A stretch of 64,000 nucleotides of DNA from Trochalopteron elliotii (taxonomy: Eukaryota > Chordata > Aves > Passeriformes > Leiothrichidae). The stretch is taken from contig JANPWX010000548.1 of the NCBI GenBank assembly GCA_024734555.1, positions 167,728 to 231,727 on the forward strand, in the 5' to 3' direction. The notes beneath the pieces are model-generated. The model saw only the letters and a list, made by a program, of their open reading frames with translations. It was not told where the DNA came from and searched no databases. The translations under genes and the position numbers were made by a program. The first letter of the stretch is position 1; every line of letters begins with the position of its first letter. Of this stretch, positions 54,201 through 64,000 are shown in pieces.

Positions 54201-57200
54201 TCCAGAAACACTTTAAGTCACCTATAGATGTTACAGAAAACAAAAACAGAACCAAAAGTCAATTGCCTTTGTGCTACACAATATCACAAAAACGGGAAGG
54301 CATGATAGCCTACTTTCATTAAAACTCTTTTTTAAAAGAAAATATGTTCACATAGTCCCTTAAAAAGAATACAAACAGTACACAGCCATAACGAGCAAGC
54401 CTCGCTCAGACAGCTCCTGTGCAGATAACAACCCTGAACAAAAACCATCCTGGACCTGAGAAAGTCCTTTGGCTCCTCAGCCACACACACCAGCACAAAT
54501 AAGGCTCATGAGTGTTTTAAGAAACCCTTAAAGGCAGAAAGGTCTTCATTTTTTGACATTCAAATTTAATGGCTCAGCCTACACTGTAACAAAACATTCC
54601 CTTTTTCCCTCTCCTCAAAGGGTACAAACATTAATACTCTATCTCTGATTAAACTGGTGAATTTTTCTATATTTCTGCTTCTGCATGAGCAAAACCTTAA
54701 ATTGATCCACGACACTTAACTTGGTTTAGAACAAGAAGACATAAATTTTTAAGCTCTAGCTATGGGGATGAATGTCTTTTATCCTAAAAATTCATTTAAC
54801 TCAATTACTGGCACTCTTATCACCAAGCAACAATGCTGGGTCATTGCCAGCACTCAGCTGCTAAGGGTAAATGCCATGTACTATTTTGACATTTACCTCT
54901 TCTTAAAGAGAAGCCCACAACTAATACCTTGCCTTCGTAGCTTCTACATTTCTTTTCCAAGTATATCTTGAAGAACTTGACCTTAAAAATAAGTTCAGCT
55001 GGGAAAACAAAGAAACTCTCCTTTCCCTAAGAAGACAACAGAAGGTCCTGCTGGAACCAGGTTCAACACTGCTACTGATTCCAACAGAATTTAATCATAA
55101 ACTCTTTTACTCCAGCAAAATTCCTCTGCTCTTCAGTGGAATTTCTATTTGAATAATGATTGCTGGATCAAATCTTTGTATGAAAGACAGATATTTAATT
55201 TTCATAGGCACTTCAAGGAGGTTTCTTTGTTACCTTGGAGAGTTTATCTTGTTTTACTTATAATGAAGGTTCCATATGCCTCAGCTTATAACAAGACAAT
55301 ATGAGAAGCAGACTCAAATCATGATTTTCTTCGAAATTCAAAGGCAACTAATTACTTTTTTAAAACAGATGAGAACAAATGCAGGCAAATGCATTTATGT
55401 GGAGCTGCACGTGAAGGAGCAACAAAGTCTGTAAATGTTTCTTATTAGAATCTGTTTCAACAACACATGGGTGTGAGCAGCAAATAGAAAAAACAGCTCT
55501 ACACAGGAGAGAAAAAAGAATGGGGAAATGAAGTCCCCTGTTTTCAGATAACAACATTTGGGCCCTAAAACACTAAATTCCACTATACTACTGCCAATTT
55601 TAAAAATTGAAATGTATTATAAAAGCCAATAAAACTTGCTATTTTGGTTTTGTTTACAGTACTTTTAGCCACAATAAATGCTCCATTTGTCAGGCTGCCA
55701 TGAGCTTATTCTATAGAAAGCCTGTACAAAGTAGGAAAATAGCCAAAAACATACATGAACAAAACAGGGTGGCTGTTATGAGAGCAGATGCCCTTTTACT
55801 TAATAACCAAATATTACATCCAGTCTTGCAGACAGTCTTTATTTAAACAGACCTTGTACAAAGTCTGGCAAATTTTCCCAACTTCAAAGGAAGCCCTATT
55901 GCCTTTGGAATCACATTCATTCTTCTTGCTCCCACCTTCAAATGTTCTGTAGGGCAATGTCCTCCATACACCCTCTAATTCAGACTTTTTCCCTATGGCT
56001 TCCATCACGACAACCCTTGCTTCTTCCTCTCATCTGTTTTGCAGTGTGCTAATGGGCTCTGCCTGTCTTGCACAGGTTTCTGTTAATTTTTACTTTTAAG
56101 TATTCTATAAATTGCCACTCTGCATGTTGACAATTTTCTTGAATGTGCAAAGACAAGCTCAACGTGCAAGGCTAAACAGGAAAAATCCTGCTGACCAGGC
56201 AGCCCAGAAAAGCTAAATCCCTAGGTGAAAGCAGCATGGCTACTTTCTACCCATGACAAAATAAGTTTATTTTGGCCATACTTACAATTAGGGGTGGAAA
56301 AAGCAAACTCTGGTAACTTGTGCAGTCTTACCAGTAATGAACCCTTCACCTTAGAGAAGACAGACAGGATGGGTGAAGGAGAAAATTGAAATAAGCTACT
56401 ATAAATGAGCAAGTTACAAAACCCTGGTCTATTTCATTTAAATAGCTAGTGATCTACAGACTTTCCAGCTGTCTTTTTCGTCCCCTTTTCTGATTCTATT
56501 TGTCCTCCAAATGTGCCACAGAATCTGACATTTCAAAGTTTTATCCCTCTCTCTCCTTTGAGGAAAAGCATCACTCAGCCTGTTCTGCTCACCATGTAAC
56601 ACTGAGCAGGATGGGCTGACAGAAAGAAAAAGACAGTAAGAAAAAGCACTACCAAATTTCAATTACATTTTAATTATATACTTTGACAGCCTCCAAAACC
56701 ACTGGGTAACTTATCTACCAATTTCAACAGGAATTAAGTGCTCCAGCCAGCACATTCATCCTGTGCATGACAGATGATCTCCCGACTCTCTTCTGGACAG
56801 TGCCAAAGAGGGAAAGTATTGAAGGAATTTTCCCATCTTTCTGCTTCTCAGAGACACCACTCTGCCTTCACTCTACCAGTAATTGTTGAGCTGATCTAGT
56901 TTTGCTTTGCTGAAAAGCCCAAAGAATTTTGCAAAACCTTTATTTCAATTCACAAATTACTGAAGACATTTTGCAAAAAGCCACATAATCATCACAGCAT
57001 CCACCAAGGCTTCTGACCTTGATTTTACAGTTAAAAATCAGCATCATGATCTGCTACACATTAATGAGAATTTTCTATACAGGCAGATACTCTAAACTTA
57101 CCCCTATAAAAGACCATCAGAATCTCAATGATGGAACATGTCCATCAGCTGTCCCAAAAACAAAGTTGATGATTACTGCCAAGCTAGATACACTGAAGAA

Positions 57201-60200
57201 ACTTGCTTCACAAAAGCCCACTAACATAAATGTCCACAGCTAATTGATAAAAAACAACATCCACAGCCCAGAACTGTCTGACATTTGCATTTAGCAGCGT
57301 GTGCACTTTGAAAAATGCAGAAGTATGTTTTGTGATAAATCATTCCAATACCATACTGAGAGGCTGCCCCAAAAGCCAGCAAGTAGGAAAATTAAGGCAA
57401 GGGGATGAGCACAGACTACATCGTGTATGAAAGGAAATTAGGAAGAAAACAAATTATTCATCAAAATAAGTGATGACACTCACAAAGATGAATACTCTCA
57501 CTTTCTGGAAGCCAACTGAAATGAGAAATCCAAAGCAGTTTAAAATAAATACTACAGAGTGACATTGTAACACCACAAAACATATGGGAACTGACAGCTA
57601 TCACAACACCCTCACTACGGGGTTTGCTAACATCAACTGGAATCGAACTCATTAAAGTGGTCTTAGTTTACTTATTATTTTGGCTAAAGACTATGTGTGA
57701 ATACTTCTATATTAGAAACAAACTAACTGAAGGTATGAGAATTAAGGCCAGTTATCTGAGTGTGTGTGTCAGCATGTGTATGTGTGCACAGAAAATGGAG
57801 AAGCATTTCAATCCAGATGGCACTTTGACTCAGAGTTATGACTTACTAAGAAGATGTGCATGGATTTTGTTGTCAAAATGCAAATGCTGGGAATATTACT
57901 AAATAATTTGAAAATATCACTGTAAGTCCATAAAGCTACAGTTGGGCAAAACTTTGTTTTCTCCCATAACCATCTTTCTCTTCTGTTCTTCACTACACAC
58001 ATTCCTTTCCTTTCCTTTTTTTTTTTTTTTTTTCCATTTAATGAGTGGTACCACAAGACAACCTGTATGGAATCTCCAGGCTGCTCTTTATTTCTGTGCC
58101 TTTAACAAATTTCTCAGTTACTACTCTTTCCACTTCTGGGTTGAGTGGAACAAGGCTTTTCTCTTGCTTTAACCACAATAAAGACATTTTCTATTACACC
58201 CTGCCATTTCCACTATTATTGCAGTTCATCCCTTAAAATGCATTTTTCTTGTTTAAACTAAATATAAGACTAAAAATGAGTAAATAATAGTGTGTTATAT
58301 TTTATAGAAATATTATTAAAATGGTTCCCACTCATTAACAAGCACTGAACCCATATATTAACTATTTACTAGTTGTTGCTTGTTCATAATTCCAGATGTA
58401 TTTGAAGCCTCAATCTTGCTTATGCTGCTACAGATGAAAGAGAGGACAGAGCAGGGGCAGTTGAAGAGTGAGTTCATACACAAGACAGAGGCTGCCAAGA
58501 AAGAATTCACATTAATTTGGAAAAAGTCACACCATTTGCATATCTTCCAGGAAGCTCAGCAGCACTAAAGTCAATGCCTACAACACAGGGGTACTGACCA
58601 TGGCCAACCATGAGTTCTTTTTGTTTGCTTGCTGAGAAGCTGGTTTTGAGTCTTTTTTTATAATCAATATAAGTCAAGAAGTATCCTTAGAAAAGGCCAA
58701 GATTCCTTCACTGTATTATGCTCAAGCAAGCATTTTTTTAGTAAGTGCTGCAATTTGTGTGTGTGTGGAAGGGAGTGTTGTGGAGGTATTATAGACTCCA
58801 GGGAGAAGAGGAACTAAATCACAAATAAAAGATGCCTCCTCCAACATTTCCATAAGAAATAATAACTCTACATCACCTGCCTCCCCAAATTTATAGCATT
58901 CCAAACAAGTGTTACATCTTAAATCAGCTGAACATACAATAAAATGAGCCGTCCAGGAAAGCCCATAAAGGAATGGACAATAAACAGAGTGGAATTAGAG
59001 AGCAACAAGGATGAAGCAAAAGCTGAGGACATAAGTAACATTGGGAAAGTTAACAACAATTTATTTCTCTAATACTGCATTCATTTAGCCCACAGGAAGA
59101 AAAAAATCTAAGCTCAGTCATTGCAGAAACCAACTGAAAAATGCTTCAGTGAATTAAGACATGCCAGCAAATAAGATTTTTTATTCCATGGTAACCCAAA
59201 AATTTGTTTTGATGCTATGCAATCAGATTGTCAGCAGCATTAAGGCAACTGTGAGTTATAACTGAATTGAAAGTATTACAAAACAGCATATATGCTTTAA
59301 AACAATACATTCATTGATCATAATTTACATTTCAAATGGAAGAGTAGAAGAGGTATATTTATTTTGCAAGAGCAGACAGAAAAAATTGTCATGTACTTCT
59401 TAGGATGAATTAAAAACCCATGCGATGTTATTGCAAAAAATAAAAGCCATGTCAGAAATGCAACATTTGAAAACTTATGCTAAATACACTTCCATTCAAG
59501 CAGTTTTTCCAAAGCTTTCTGAACTGTAAAAAAACCTCAGTAAAATCTTTCAGCATCTGGAGCCTAGTTTCCAGCTCTGAAAAAAGAGCAGAAGTAAAAA
59601 GTCTCTGTCCATTTCAGGGACGTCAAGAGACACAAATTTATGCACTTTCACAGCACAATGGGCATTTCTGCACTAAGACAGAAAGAAAATGAACTGGGAT
59701 CCTGCAGATGCTTTGGATGAAGTCTCTGGAAGAGATCTAGTGAGGGACCATCTGAGCCACAGCTGGATCTAACTGTTCCAAGAATTTTTACTTTAAAGAA
59801 TTTGAAAAATCATCAGTTTCAGAAAGGAAAAGGACATTCTATGATGCTGTGTACAAAATTTTCCCTATCAAGTTATAGTAAATAGACTACATTGTTTCAT
59901 TAAGTCTTGAGCCAGAGCAAGTTTCTTAGAACACCAGACAAATCCTATCATGAGGCCTCTGCCTGAAAACTTTACTGCAGGGAGTATTTGTCTTAAGATG
60001 TGACAAGTAACAAAAAAAAAGTCCACAGAAAAAAAAAATATTATTTTTCCCTAACATAATGTTCCCGAGTCTTCAATGATTTTTGAAATATATTTCTTCC
60101 AAATTATAAAATATTAAATTAAAAAAATATGTAAAAAGCTAAATGTCACACACCCCACGGCCTTCCTAGGAATTGAGAATCAGCTGGTAGCCTTCACTTC

Positions 60201-63200
60201 TCATACCTCCTTACTAAAAAAGCACTAGGGAATTGCTGACAGGGTTCAGCATTGTGCAGAATATTAAATATCTTTTTTGCAATACCCTGGTGACTCTTGA
60301 GTCTGTCTCTTACAGCACCATATGTAGAGCTGTGTTGGGAAGAGGAAGCTATTAAATATATTAAAAAGTAGAAATATTACCAATAGACACTTCATCAAAT
60401 AACTGGATCTCATTCATCCCCAAACAAAGCAAGAAATGTTAAGGTTACATCAACATAAGAAAATAACTCTGGATTTAATAACAGCACAAGCCTGTTGAAC
60501 ATATTTGAAAGTAAAAACATTGCTTAATAAAACAGATTAGTGTTTCTGAAACAATGAATACAGCTTTCAACCATCAGAATGCTTTGGTAACAAAGACATT
60601 GGACTTGGTTTTGAAAGGTGCTGGGTGTCTCAGTTCCCACACCATAGTCACAGTTAGAAGGTCTTTAGGTCCAAATATATTACCCTTAGTTTACTGCCAA
60701 CCCTGGACTAGGAATATTTTCTATTAAAAAGGATTTAATAAAGAGGAGGGGAAAAAAGAGCATTTTGTTTGAGATTACATTCGTAAATCTATTCTTGAAA
60801 GTTTGCCCTTGCCCCACACACACGTACAAATCCTGCATCCACATCCACAAGGAACGCTGGAAGGAGACAGGACAACACGCCCACGTGGCACAGGGCACAC
60901 AAAACCCAAAAACATCTCAACTCAGGAACTCAGCGTTACTTTTTTCCAAAAAGTGAGTTTTTGAAAGGACATTTCTGAGGTGTCTAAAGACACCAAGGGG
61001 AAAACTGGACTTTCAGTGGCTCCTTCCTCGTAAGAATTTAAACCGGCATTAAGTGAGAACGCGCTGCCAAAAACCCCACTTGCCGCCCGGCCACACTTTT
61101 ACACTTACATAAGACTTTTACAAGTACGGCTCCTCGGCCCTGGAAGCCTAACACCCACCAACTTTTAATAAGATTTGCAATCTTAAATGCTCAAGTAACT
61201 TCTGAAGAAAGGAGTTAGGCTGTGTGTAAAACTTTCCCCACAGGCCCCCACCTCGCGCAGCAGAGCTCGCAGGCAGCGCGCGGCGTTCCTGGGGAGCCAC
61301 GGTGATTTCAGCTCTGGGGGGAACTGCTCCACGGCTACATAGCAGGAGTTCCTCTCCCACACTTCAGAGACAGAAATGAGAAAATAAAGAACACCTATGG
61401 AGCCCTGCTAAGCATAACTTCCTATGAAAATACTGCAGATCTGAATGTTTGTTTAACTATCACAAGGACTGCGTTACTTACCCCACTTAAAAATTTCTGG
61501 AATAATTTTGCAAGACTCCAGTGCTGCTTTTGCTAAAACTGGTGCCTATGTTTCTTCTTCTGGGGAAAAGAAGTTTTGTTACTTACAGTAATAATGGAAT
61601 AATTTACATATTGTACTCCAGTTTCTGAACACATATTTCTACCTAGATATACAGTCTTTAGTTTTAGTAGCATTCCTCCCTCATTCATTCACCCTGTTTT
61701 TCACCTTGTTGCTAGGTGTTGCAACTAAGGCAATTGACTACTGACTTGCAAGATAATTACAACTAATGATTCAAGAATTTTTAAGATATGTGTTTAAAGA
61801 GCAGCGAAACTTCTTGAATCAAGTGTTAACAGAAATTAAGACCCTAAGGCTACAGGCATTACCATGTATGGCATCAAGATAACTGGTTTGTCCCCAAAAA
61901 GGCAAGCAATTAAAAAGCGTAATACTCCAGACAGTGAACCCACAGGAGATACTGCACAGACTTCTTCTTTCCTATTACATGGTTTGTGAACATACTGTTT
62001 TGCAAAAAGTTCAGTTTACAAAAACAAACACCAGGGCAAAGAGAGCTTTGACTTGTCTTTGGTGCTCTTCAACCTCAGCCATGCATTTAAGTAGGACCAG
62101 GTTTTGATGTGGCTCCAGCAGGAACAGTTGTCTGACCAAGAAGCCCTGCCTGGTGTTAACCATATGGATTTCCACCTCCAACTGCCAACTCTGCTGGAGT
62201 TTCAACCCCAGCACAGCCAGAGACACACAAGCAATGCCAGTCTTTCAGTGGCTTGGACGCCAAGTCCAGTACCTCACCACAGACCCACCATCACTATGGA
62301 TACCAGACTTTAATTTTAACAGCTGGGATTTGGGCACAGCAGCCTTTGTACTCTACTGAAGAGACACTAGAGGAGGAAAGGCACCTGGAGCAGGAACTTC
62401 TTAACTGCTGCAGAAAGATCTGTCAGCGTTCATATGTCACTGTCAACACAGAGCTCACTTGGAGGTCTCCATGCTGCTCTGACTCAACTTCTGTGGGACA
62501 AGCATATCTAAACCAAAGCCAAAGCATGGAGTCATAGGCATGCCTGCAGCACTCTCATATCTACTGTCTCAGTTACATGTACACATGGAGGACAAATTAC
62601 GCTGGTACCAAACACCTTTGTGCAACCATGTCCTGTCTAGGAATTATAACAACTTTACTCATTTAGTTGAAAAACTCAGAGAATTAGATAAAGTACAGTT
62701 CAACTTAATAGAATCCTATGACGCCTTTTTTTTTAAATTCCTTTTTTTTTTTCGCATTCCAATGCCTGAACTTGGTAAACACAATTTTATTTGACAAAGG
62801 TTTATGTAGGTAGTGACGGAAGCTACCACAAGAGCTGAAATTTCTCTTCAGGCTTCTCAAATGAGGCCTGCTGTACAGTGCAGCCTGTGGGATCATGGCC
62901 TAAGATTAATCAGGACCAGCAAAGCACTGTGCTGTTGTGGTAAGCCTTCATTAAGTCACAGTTCATTGACCGCTAAAACATAAATATAAAATATTTAAAG
63001 ACACGTGGTTGAAGCAAGTGAAGGAAAACGATTTTAAAGAGAACCACACCAGGTTTCAGGGCATCTGAGTCTCACATGGTTCAAACTGAGGTAGGACATG
63101 AATGGGGGTATGGCCCATTGTGCAGAACAAAGAAAAATGCTTAGAAAAGCAGTAGTGAATTCATGTTATACACAAGAGTTTGTCAGAAAAGTTAATGTTA

Positions 63201-63792
63201 TTGATAGTCCCTGTCCACAGTAAGCACTTTGATTACAGTAAACTTCTCTGGAAGAGGTCAGGCCACAATGACATAACTGTATAGATTAAGAGATTTGAGC
63301 ACAGAATCAATGACAGAAACGTACTAATTTCATTTCAACGTACATACGCACGTTCATAGTAAGGCTACTATTTCCCACCCTCCCAAGTGCAACCATTCAA
63401 GGAATACAAATTATAATGAAAAAACCAACCATCACTTACTCTGTTTTCCGCCTTTGCTTGTCTTCAAATATATCATTCAGACTTATGGCCACCTGTCCCA
63501 AAAACCTGTCCAGCCCCACCAGCGACCTGTGCATGACAATCAGGTACAGGATGTATTTTTCTGGATTCTCCTGCATGAGTAGTCCAGGGAGCTCGAAGGA
63601 GGCCTCTTCTTTCCAGATGGGATCCAGCGTCTTCTCAGCCACCGAGGTGGAGTACTTCTCCTTGCCCAGCTGTATGATGGTGTAGGCATCGTTGCTGCCA
63701 TTTTTACCTTTTGGCTTCAGACCTTTGGCTTGAAGGACCGTAACTTGCACGTGAGTTGGGAACCACTTCTGGGCTTGCTCTGCCAACATCAT
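36036..63792 (-). CDS. RAB11FIP2: RAB11FIP2, Rab11 family-interacting protein 2 (whole gene, five coding exons)
   Basis: This is a class I Rab11 effector that links Rab11-positive recycling endosomes to myosin Vb and to EHD/AP-2 endocytic machinery. The joined exons 63440-63792, 52121-52566, 50968-51427, 39864-39909 and 36036-36263 give 1,533 nt, or 510 residues; the human protein has 512. Seen in the translation: an N-terminal C2 domain (about 1-129); the SSAHSMSDL block, whose serine 228 corresponds to human MARK2 target Ser227; a DPF at 301-303; NPF motifs at 321-323, 404-406 and 438-440; and a C-terminal FIP-RBD coiled coil (about 446-498) with the YIDNLL core at 478-483. Every intron is GT-AG and the phases are consistent. 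The start is the first of two tandem ATGs, with an in-frame TGA at 63835-63837 upstream. All domains look intact, so the gene should be functional. Domain roles come from family knowledge; exon joins were read from the sequence. Confidence 0.97.
36264..39863 (-). other. RAB11FIP2: RAB11FIP2 intron 4 (3.6 kb)
   Basis: Bounded by a GTGAGT donor and CTGCAG acceptor. It has an A-rich run near 39730-39747 and AT-rich sequence. I see no other feature. Confidence 0.88.
39864..39909 (-). CDS. RAB11FIP2: RAB11FIP2 exon 4: 46-nt exon
   Basis: A very short exon with an acceptor CCCCCACAG ending at 39910 and a donor GTGAGT at 39863-39858. Joined to the AG left over from exon 3 it reads SFNVNPSGIEDLRKKT, which aligns with the human segment containing EDLRK just before the third NPF. 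It enters in phase 2 and leaves in phase 0, so skipping it would change the frame. It is too short for most gene finders. It is supported by the splice sites, the frame on both sides and the protein match. Confidence 0.93.
46795..46870. repeat. TA/TG-rich simple sequence
   Basis: An impure alternating purine-pyrimidine stretch (TATACATGTATGTGTATATA, later TGTATATATTCTATATATAC) in intron 3. It is a decayed microsatellite. Confidence 0.7.
46999..47110. repeat. Degenerate 33-bp tandem repeat, about 3.4 units
   Basis: The motif TCTTGTTAATTACC starts at 46999 and recurs at 47032; a diverged form CCTTGTTAATAAC starts at 47065, and a weak fourth start appears near 47099. The spacing is 33 bases each time. 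A CTCC/CTGTCT-type segment in the second half of the unit is partly repeated. Each good copy contains a TTAATTA or TTAATAA homeodomain-type core. Confidence 0.65.
50968..51427 (-). CDS. RAB11FIP2: RAB11FIP2 exon 3: DPF and two NPF motifs
   Basis: Encodes residues 267-419 plus two bases of codon 420. The acceptor is TTTGCAG before 51427; the donor is GTAGGT at 50967-50962. It contains SLKSPHRRTLSVDTSK, then a DPF motif (301-303, AP-2 appendage type) and NPF motifs at 321-323 and 404-406, which in this family bind EH domains of EHD1/EHD3 and Reps1. A strongly basic, mixed-charge stretch around KKEKKEKVSLFERVTGKKD (about 347-365) lies between them. The region is otherwise predicted to be disordered, being rich in Ser, Lys, Asp and Pro. 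Intron 2, between this exon and exon 2, is only 693 bp. Confidence 0.95.
51428..52120 (-). other. RAB11FIP2: RAB11FIP2 intron 2 (693 bp)
   Basis: A short intron with a GTAAGT donor and TTTGCAG acceptor. Apart from the splice signals I see nothing in it. Confidence 0.9.
52121..52566 (-). CDS. RAB11FIP2: RAB11FIP2 exon 2: end of C2 and Ser/Lys-rich linker
   Basis: Encodes residues 118-266 plus one base of codon 267. The acceptor is a pyrimidine-rich tract ending in AAG before 52566; the donor is GTAAGT at 52120-52115. The exon opens with EWFPLES, finishing the C2 domain, then NIQFMRNNMTASMFDLSMKD, one of the most recognisable stretches of the family. Further on, the RLSSAHSMSDL block (about 223-232) carries the serine equivalent to human Ser227, a MARK2/Par1b target linked to epithelial polarity. 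Compared with my memory of the human protein, one extra glycine in the CSGGE segment accounts for the one-residue shift. The myosin Vb-binding part of the protein begins in this linker. Confidence 0.95.
52567..63439 (-). other. RAB11FIP2: RAB11FIP2 intron 1 (10.9 kb)
   Basis: Bounded by GTAAGT and a pyrimidine-rich AAG acceptor. It holds a CpG-island-like patch at 61028-61332, a cluster of overlapping short open frames at 62011-62537 with no recognisable product, a T-run near 58019-58034 and otherwise AT-rich unique-looking DNA. I see no CR1, LTR or RNA gene in it. Confidence 0.85.
61028..61332. promoter_or_regulatory. CpG-island-like patch in intron 1
   Basis: About 17 CpG dinucleotides by eye in roughly 305 bases at moderate GC, including CTCGCGC and GCGCGCGGCG. 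Most of the surrounding intron has almost none. It lies about 2.5 kb inside the gene from the start codon. It could be an alternative promoter, an unmethylated enhancer or a relic. Confidence 0.4.
63440..63792 (-). CDS. RAB11FIP2: RAB11FIP2 exon 1: C2 domain
   Basis: Encodes residues 1-117 and two bases of codon 118. It opens with tandem methionines followed by LAEQAQKWFPTHVQVTVLQA, the family's first C2 strand, and ends in EDKQRRKTE. In this family the C2 domain binds phosphatidic acid and PIP3 rather than acting as a strong calcium sensor, and it targets the protein to the plasma membrane. The donor is GTAAGT at 63439-63434, an excellent consensus. An apparent in-frame extension to 63828 begins with TTG, not ATG. 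An in-frame TGA lies just above it, so the ATG at 63792 (A at -3) is the supported start. Confidence 0.96.
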
Positions 63793-64000
63793 CTTTGAAG
63801 ATCGCAGCAGCAGCAATAACAAACGCAAAGTCTGTCAGTCCTCGAGTGACTGCGTAAGGGCACTTACGGCGGAGACACCTGTCAGGGCGCTCGGCTGGTC
63901 CTTCCTCTAGCGCTCCTGGCCGCGGGTGGCCCTCACCGGCCCGCGGGTCCCGCCCTTCCCCGGCAGCCCCACCTGCGGCTCCATGGCCAGGGGCTGCGGG
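63793..64000 (-). promoter_or_regulatory. RAB11FIP2: CpG-rich promoter/5' UTR of RAB11FIP2 (cut by window end)
   Basis: The 208 bases ahead of the start codon are far more GC- and CpG-rich than anything else in the window, with roughly 18 CpG dinucleotides and runs such as GGCCGCGGG and CCCGCGGG. This is the usual CpG-island setting of a broadly expressed vertebrate gene. I see no TATA box. The transcription start cannot be fixed from sequence, and the island probably continues beyond base 64,000. Confidence 0.75.
63907..63984 (-). other. Upstream ORF in the putative 5' leader (25 codons plus stop)
   Basis: An ATG in a very strong initiation context (GGCCATGG) opens a 25-residue frame ending in TAG, 114 bases before the main ATG. 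It does not overlap the main frame. If transcription starts upstream of it, ribosomes would meet it first and the main ORF would depend on reinitiation or leaky scanning. The bases GGTGAGG inside it also look like a splice donor, so it might instead lie in promoter DNA or be partly spliced out. Its position relative to the transcript start is unknown. Confidence 0.45.

Noticed and set aside
63793..63828. In-frame N-terminal extension of RAB11FIP2 with a leucine-rich start
   Set aside because: It begins with TTG rather than ATG, lies just after an in-frame TGA (63835-63837), and the family starts with the tandem methionines at 63792.
1..64000. CRISPR arrays, operons, prophage or other prokaryotic systems
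   Set aside because: The window is a vertebrate split gene with introns, CR1 LINEs and a CpG-island promoter. No spaced direct repeats or compact gene arrays are present.
1..64000. tRNA, rRNA or snRNA genes
   Set aside because: No A/B-box pair with cloverleaf pairing and no rRNA or snRNA core sequence was noticed by eye. A covariance-model scan would be needed to exclude diverged copies.

Overview
The window looks like bird genomic DNA. It holds one recognisable protein-coding gene, RAB11FIP2, on the minus strand, and a long non-coding flank. The bird assignment rests on the repeats: three CR1 LINE 3' ends with the sauropsid-type ATTCTGTG tail, no Alu/L1/B-type mammalian repeats seen, and a vertebrate split gene whose protein is close to mammalian Rab11-FIP2 and 510 residues long. 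I cannot name the species. An LTR-like element at about 13.84-14.35 kb fits a bird with active endogenous retroviruses but does not settle the lineage.

Layout, right to left in gene direction. At 63,793-64,000 is a CpG-rich putative promoter/5' UTR, cut by the window edge, with a short upstream ORF. Five coding exons follow: 63,440-63,792, 52,121-52,566, 50,968-51,427, 39,864-39,909 (only 46 nt) and 36,036-36,263. All junctions have GT-AG ends and keep the frame (353+446+460+46+228 = 1,533 nt, 510 codons plus stop). The protein has a C2 domain, three NPF motifs plus one DPF, and a C-terminal Rab11-binding coiled coil. The inferred 3' UTR runs from 36,035 to about 31,670 and ends at two closely spaced AATAAA signals.

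Positions 1 to about 31,660 contain no gene I can support. In human and other amniotes the region downstream of RAB11FIP2 is the large regulatory desert towards EMX2. Several stretches here (4.16-4.60, 8.14-8.35, 9.17-9.50, 11.43-11.77, 16.09-16.45, 28.90-29.19 and 30.19-30.74 kb) have the texture of conserved non-coding elements: AT-rich, homeodomain-type TAATTA/ATTA cores, no repeat signature, no open frame. That is inference only, because no alignment was possible. The desert also holds the three CR1 fragments and the LTR-like element.

No new multi-gene system is visible. The best leads are regulatory: a cluster of bZIP-type sites at 8.20-8.25 kb, a CpG cluster inside the desert at 4.3 kb, a CpG-island-like patch in intron 1 at 61.0-61.3 kb, a 33-bp-period repeat in intron 3, and the upstream ORF in the putative 5' leader.
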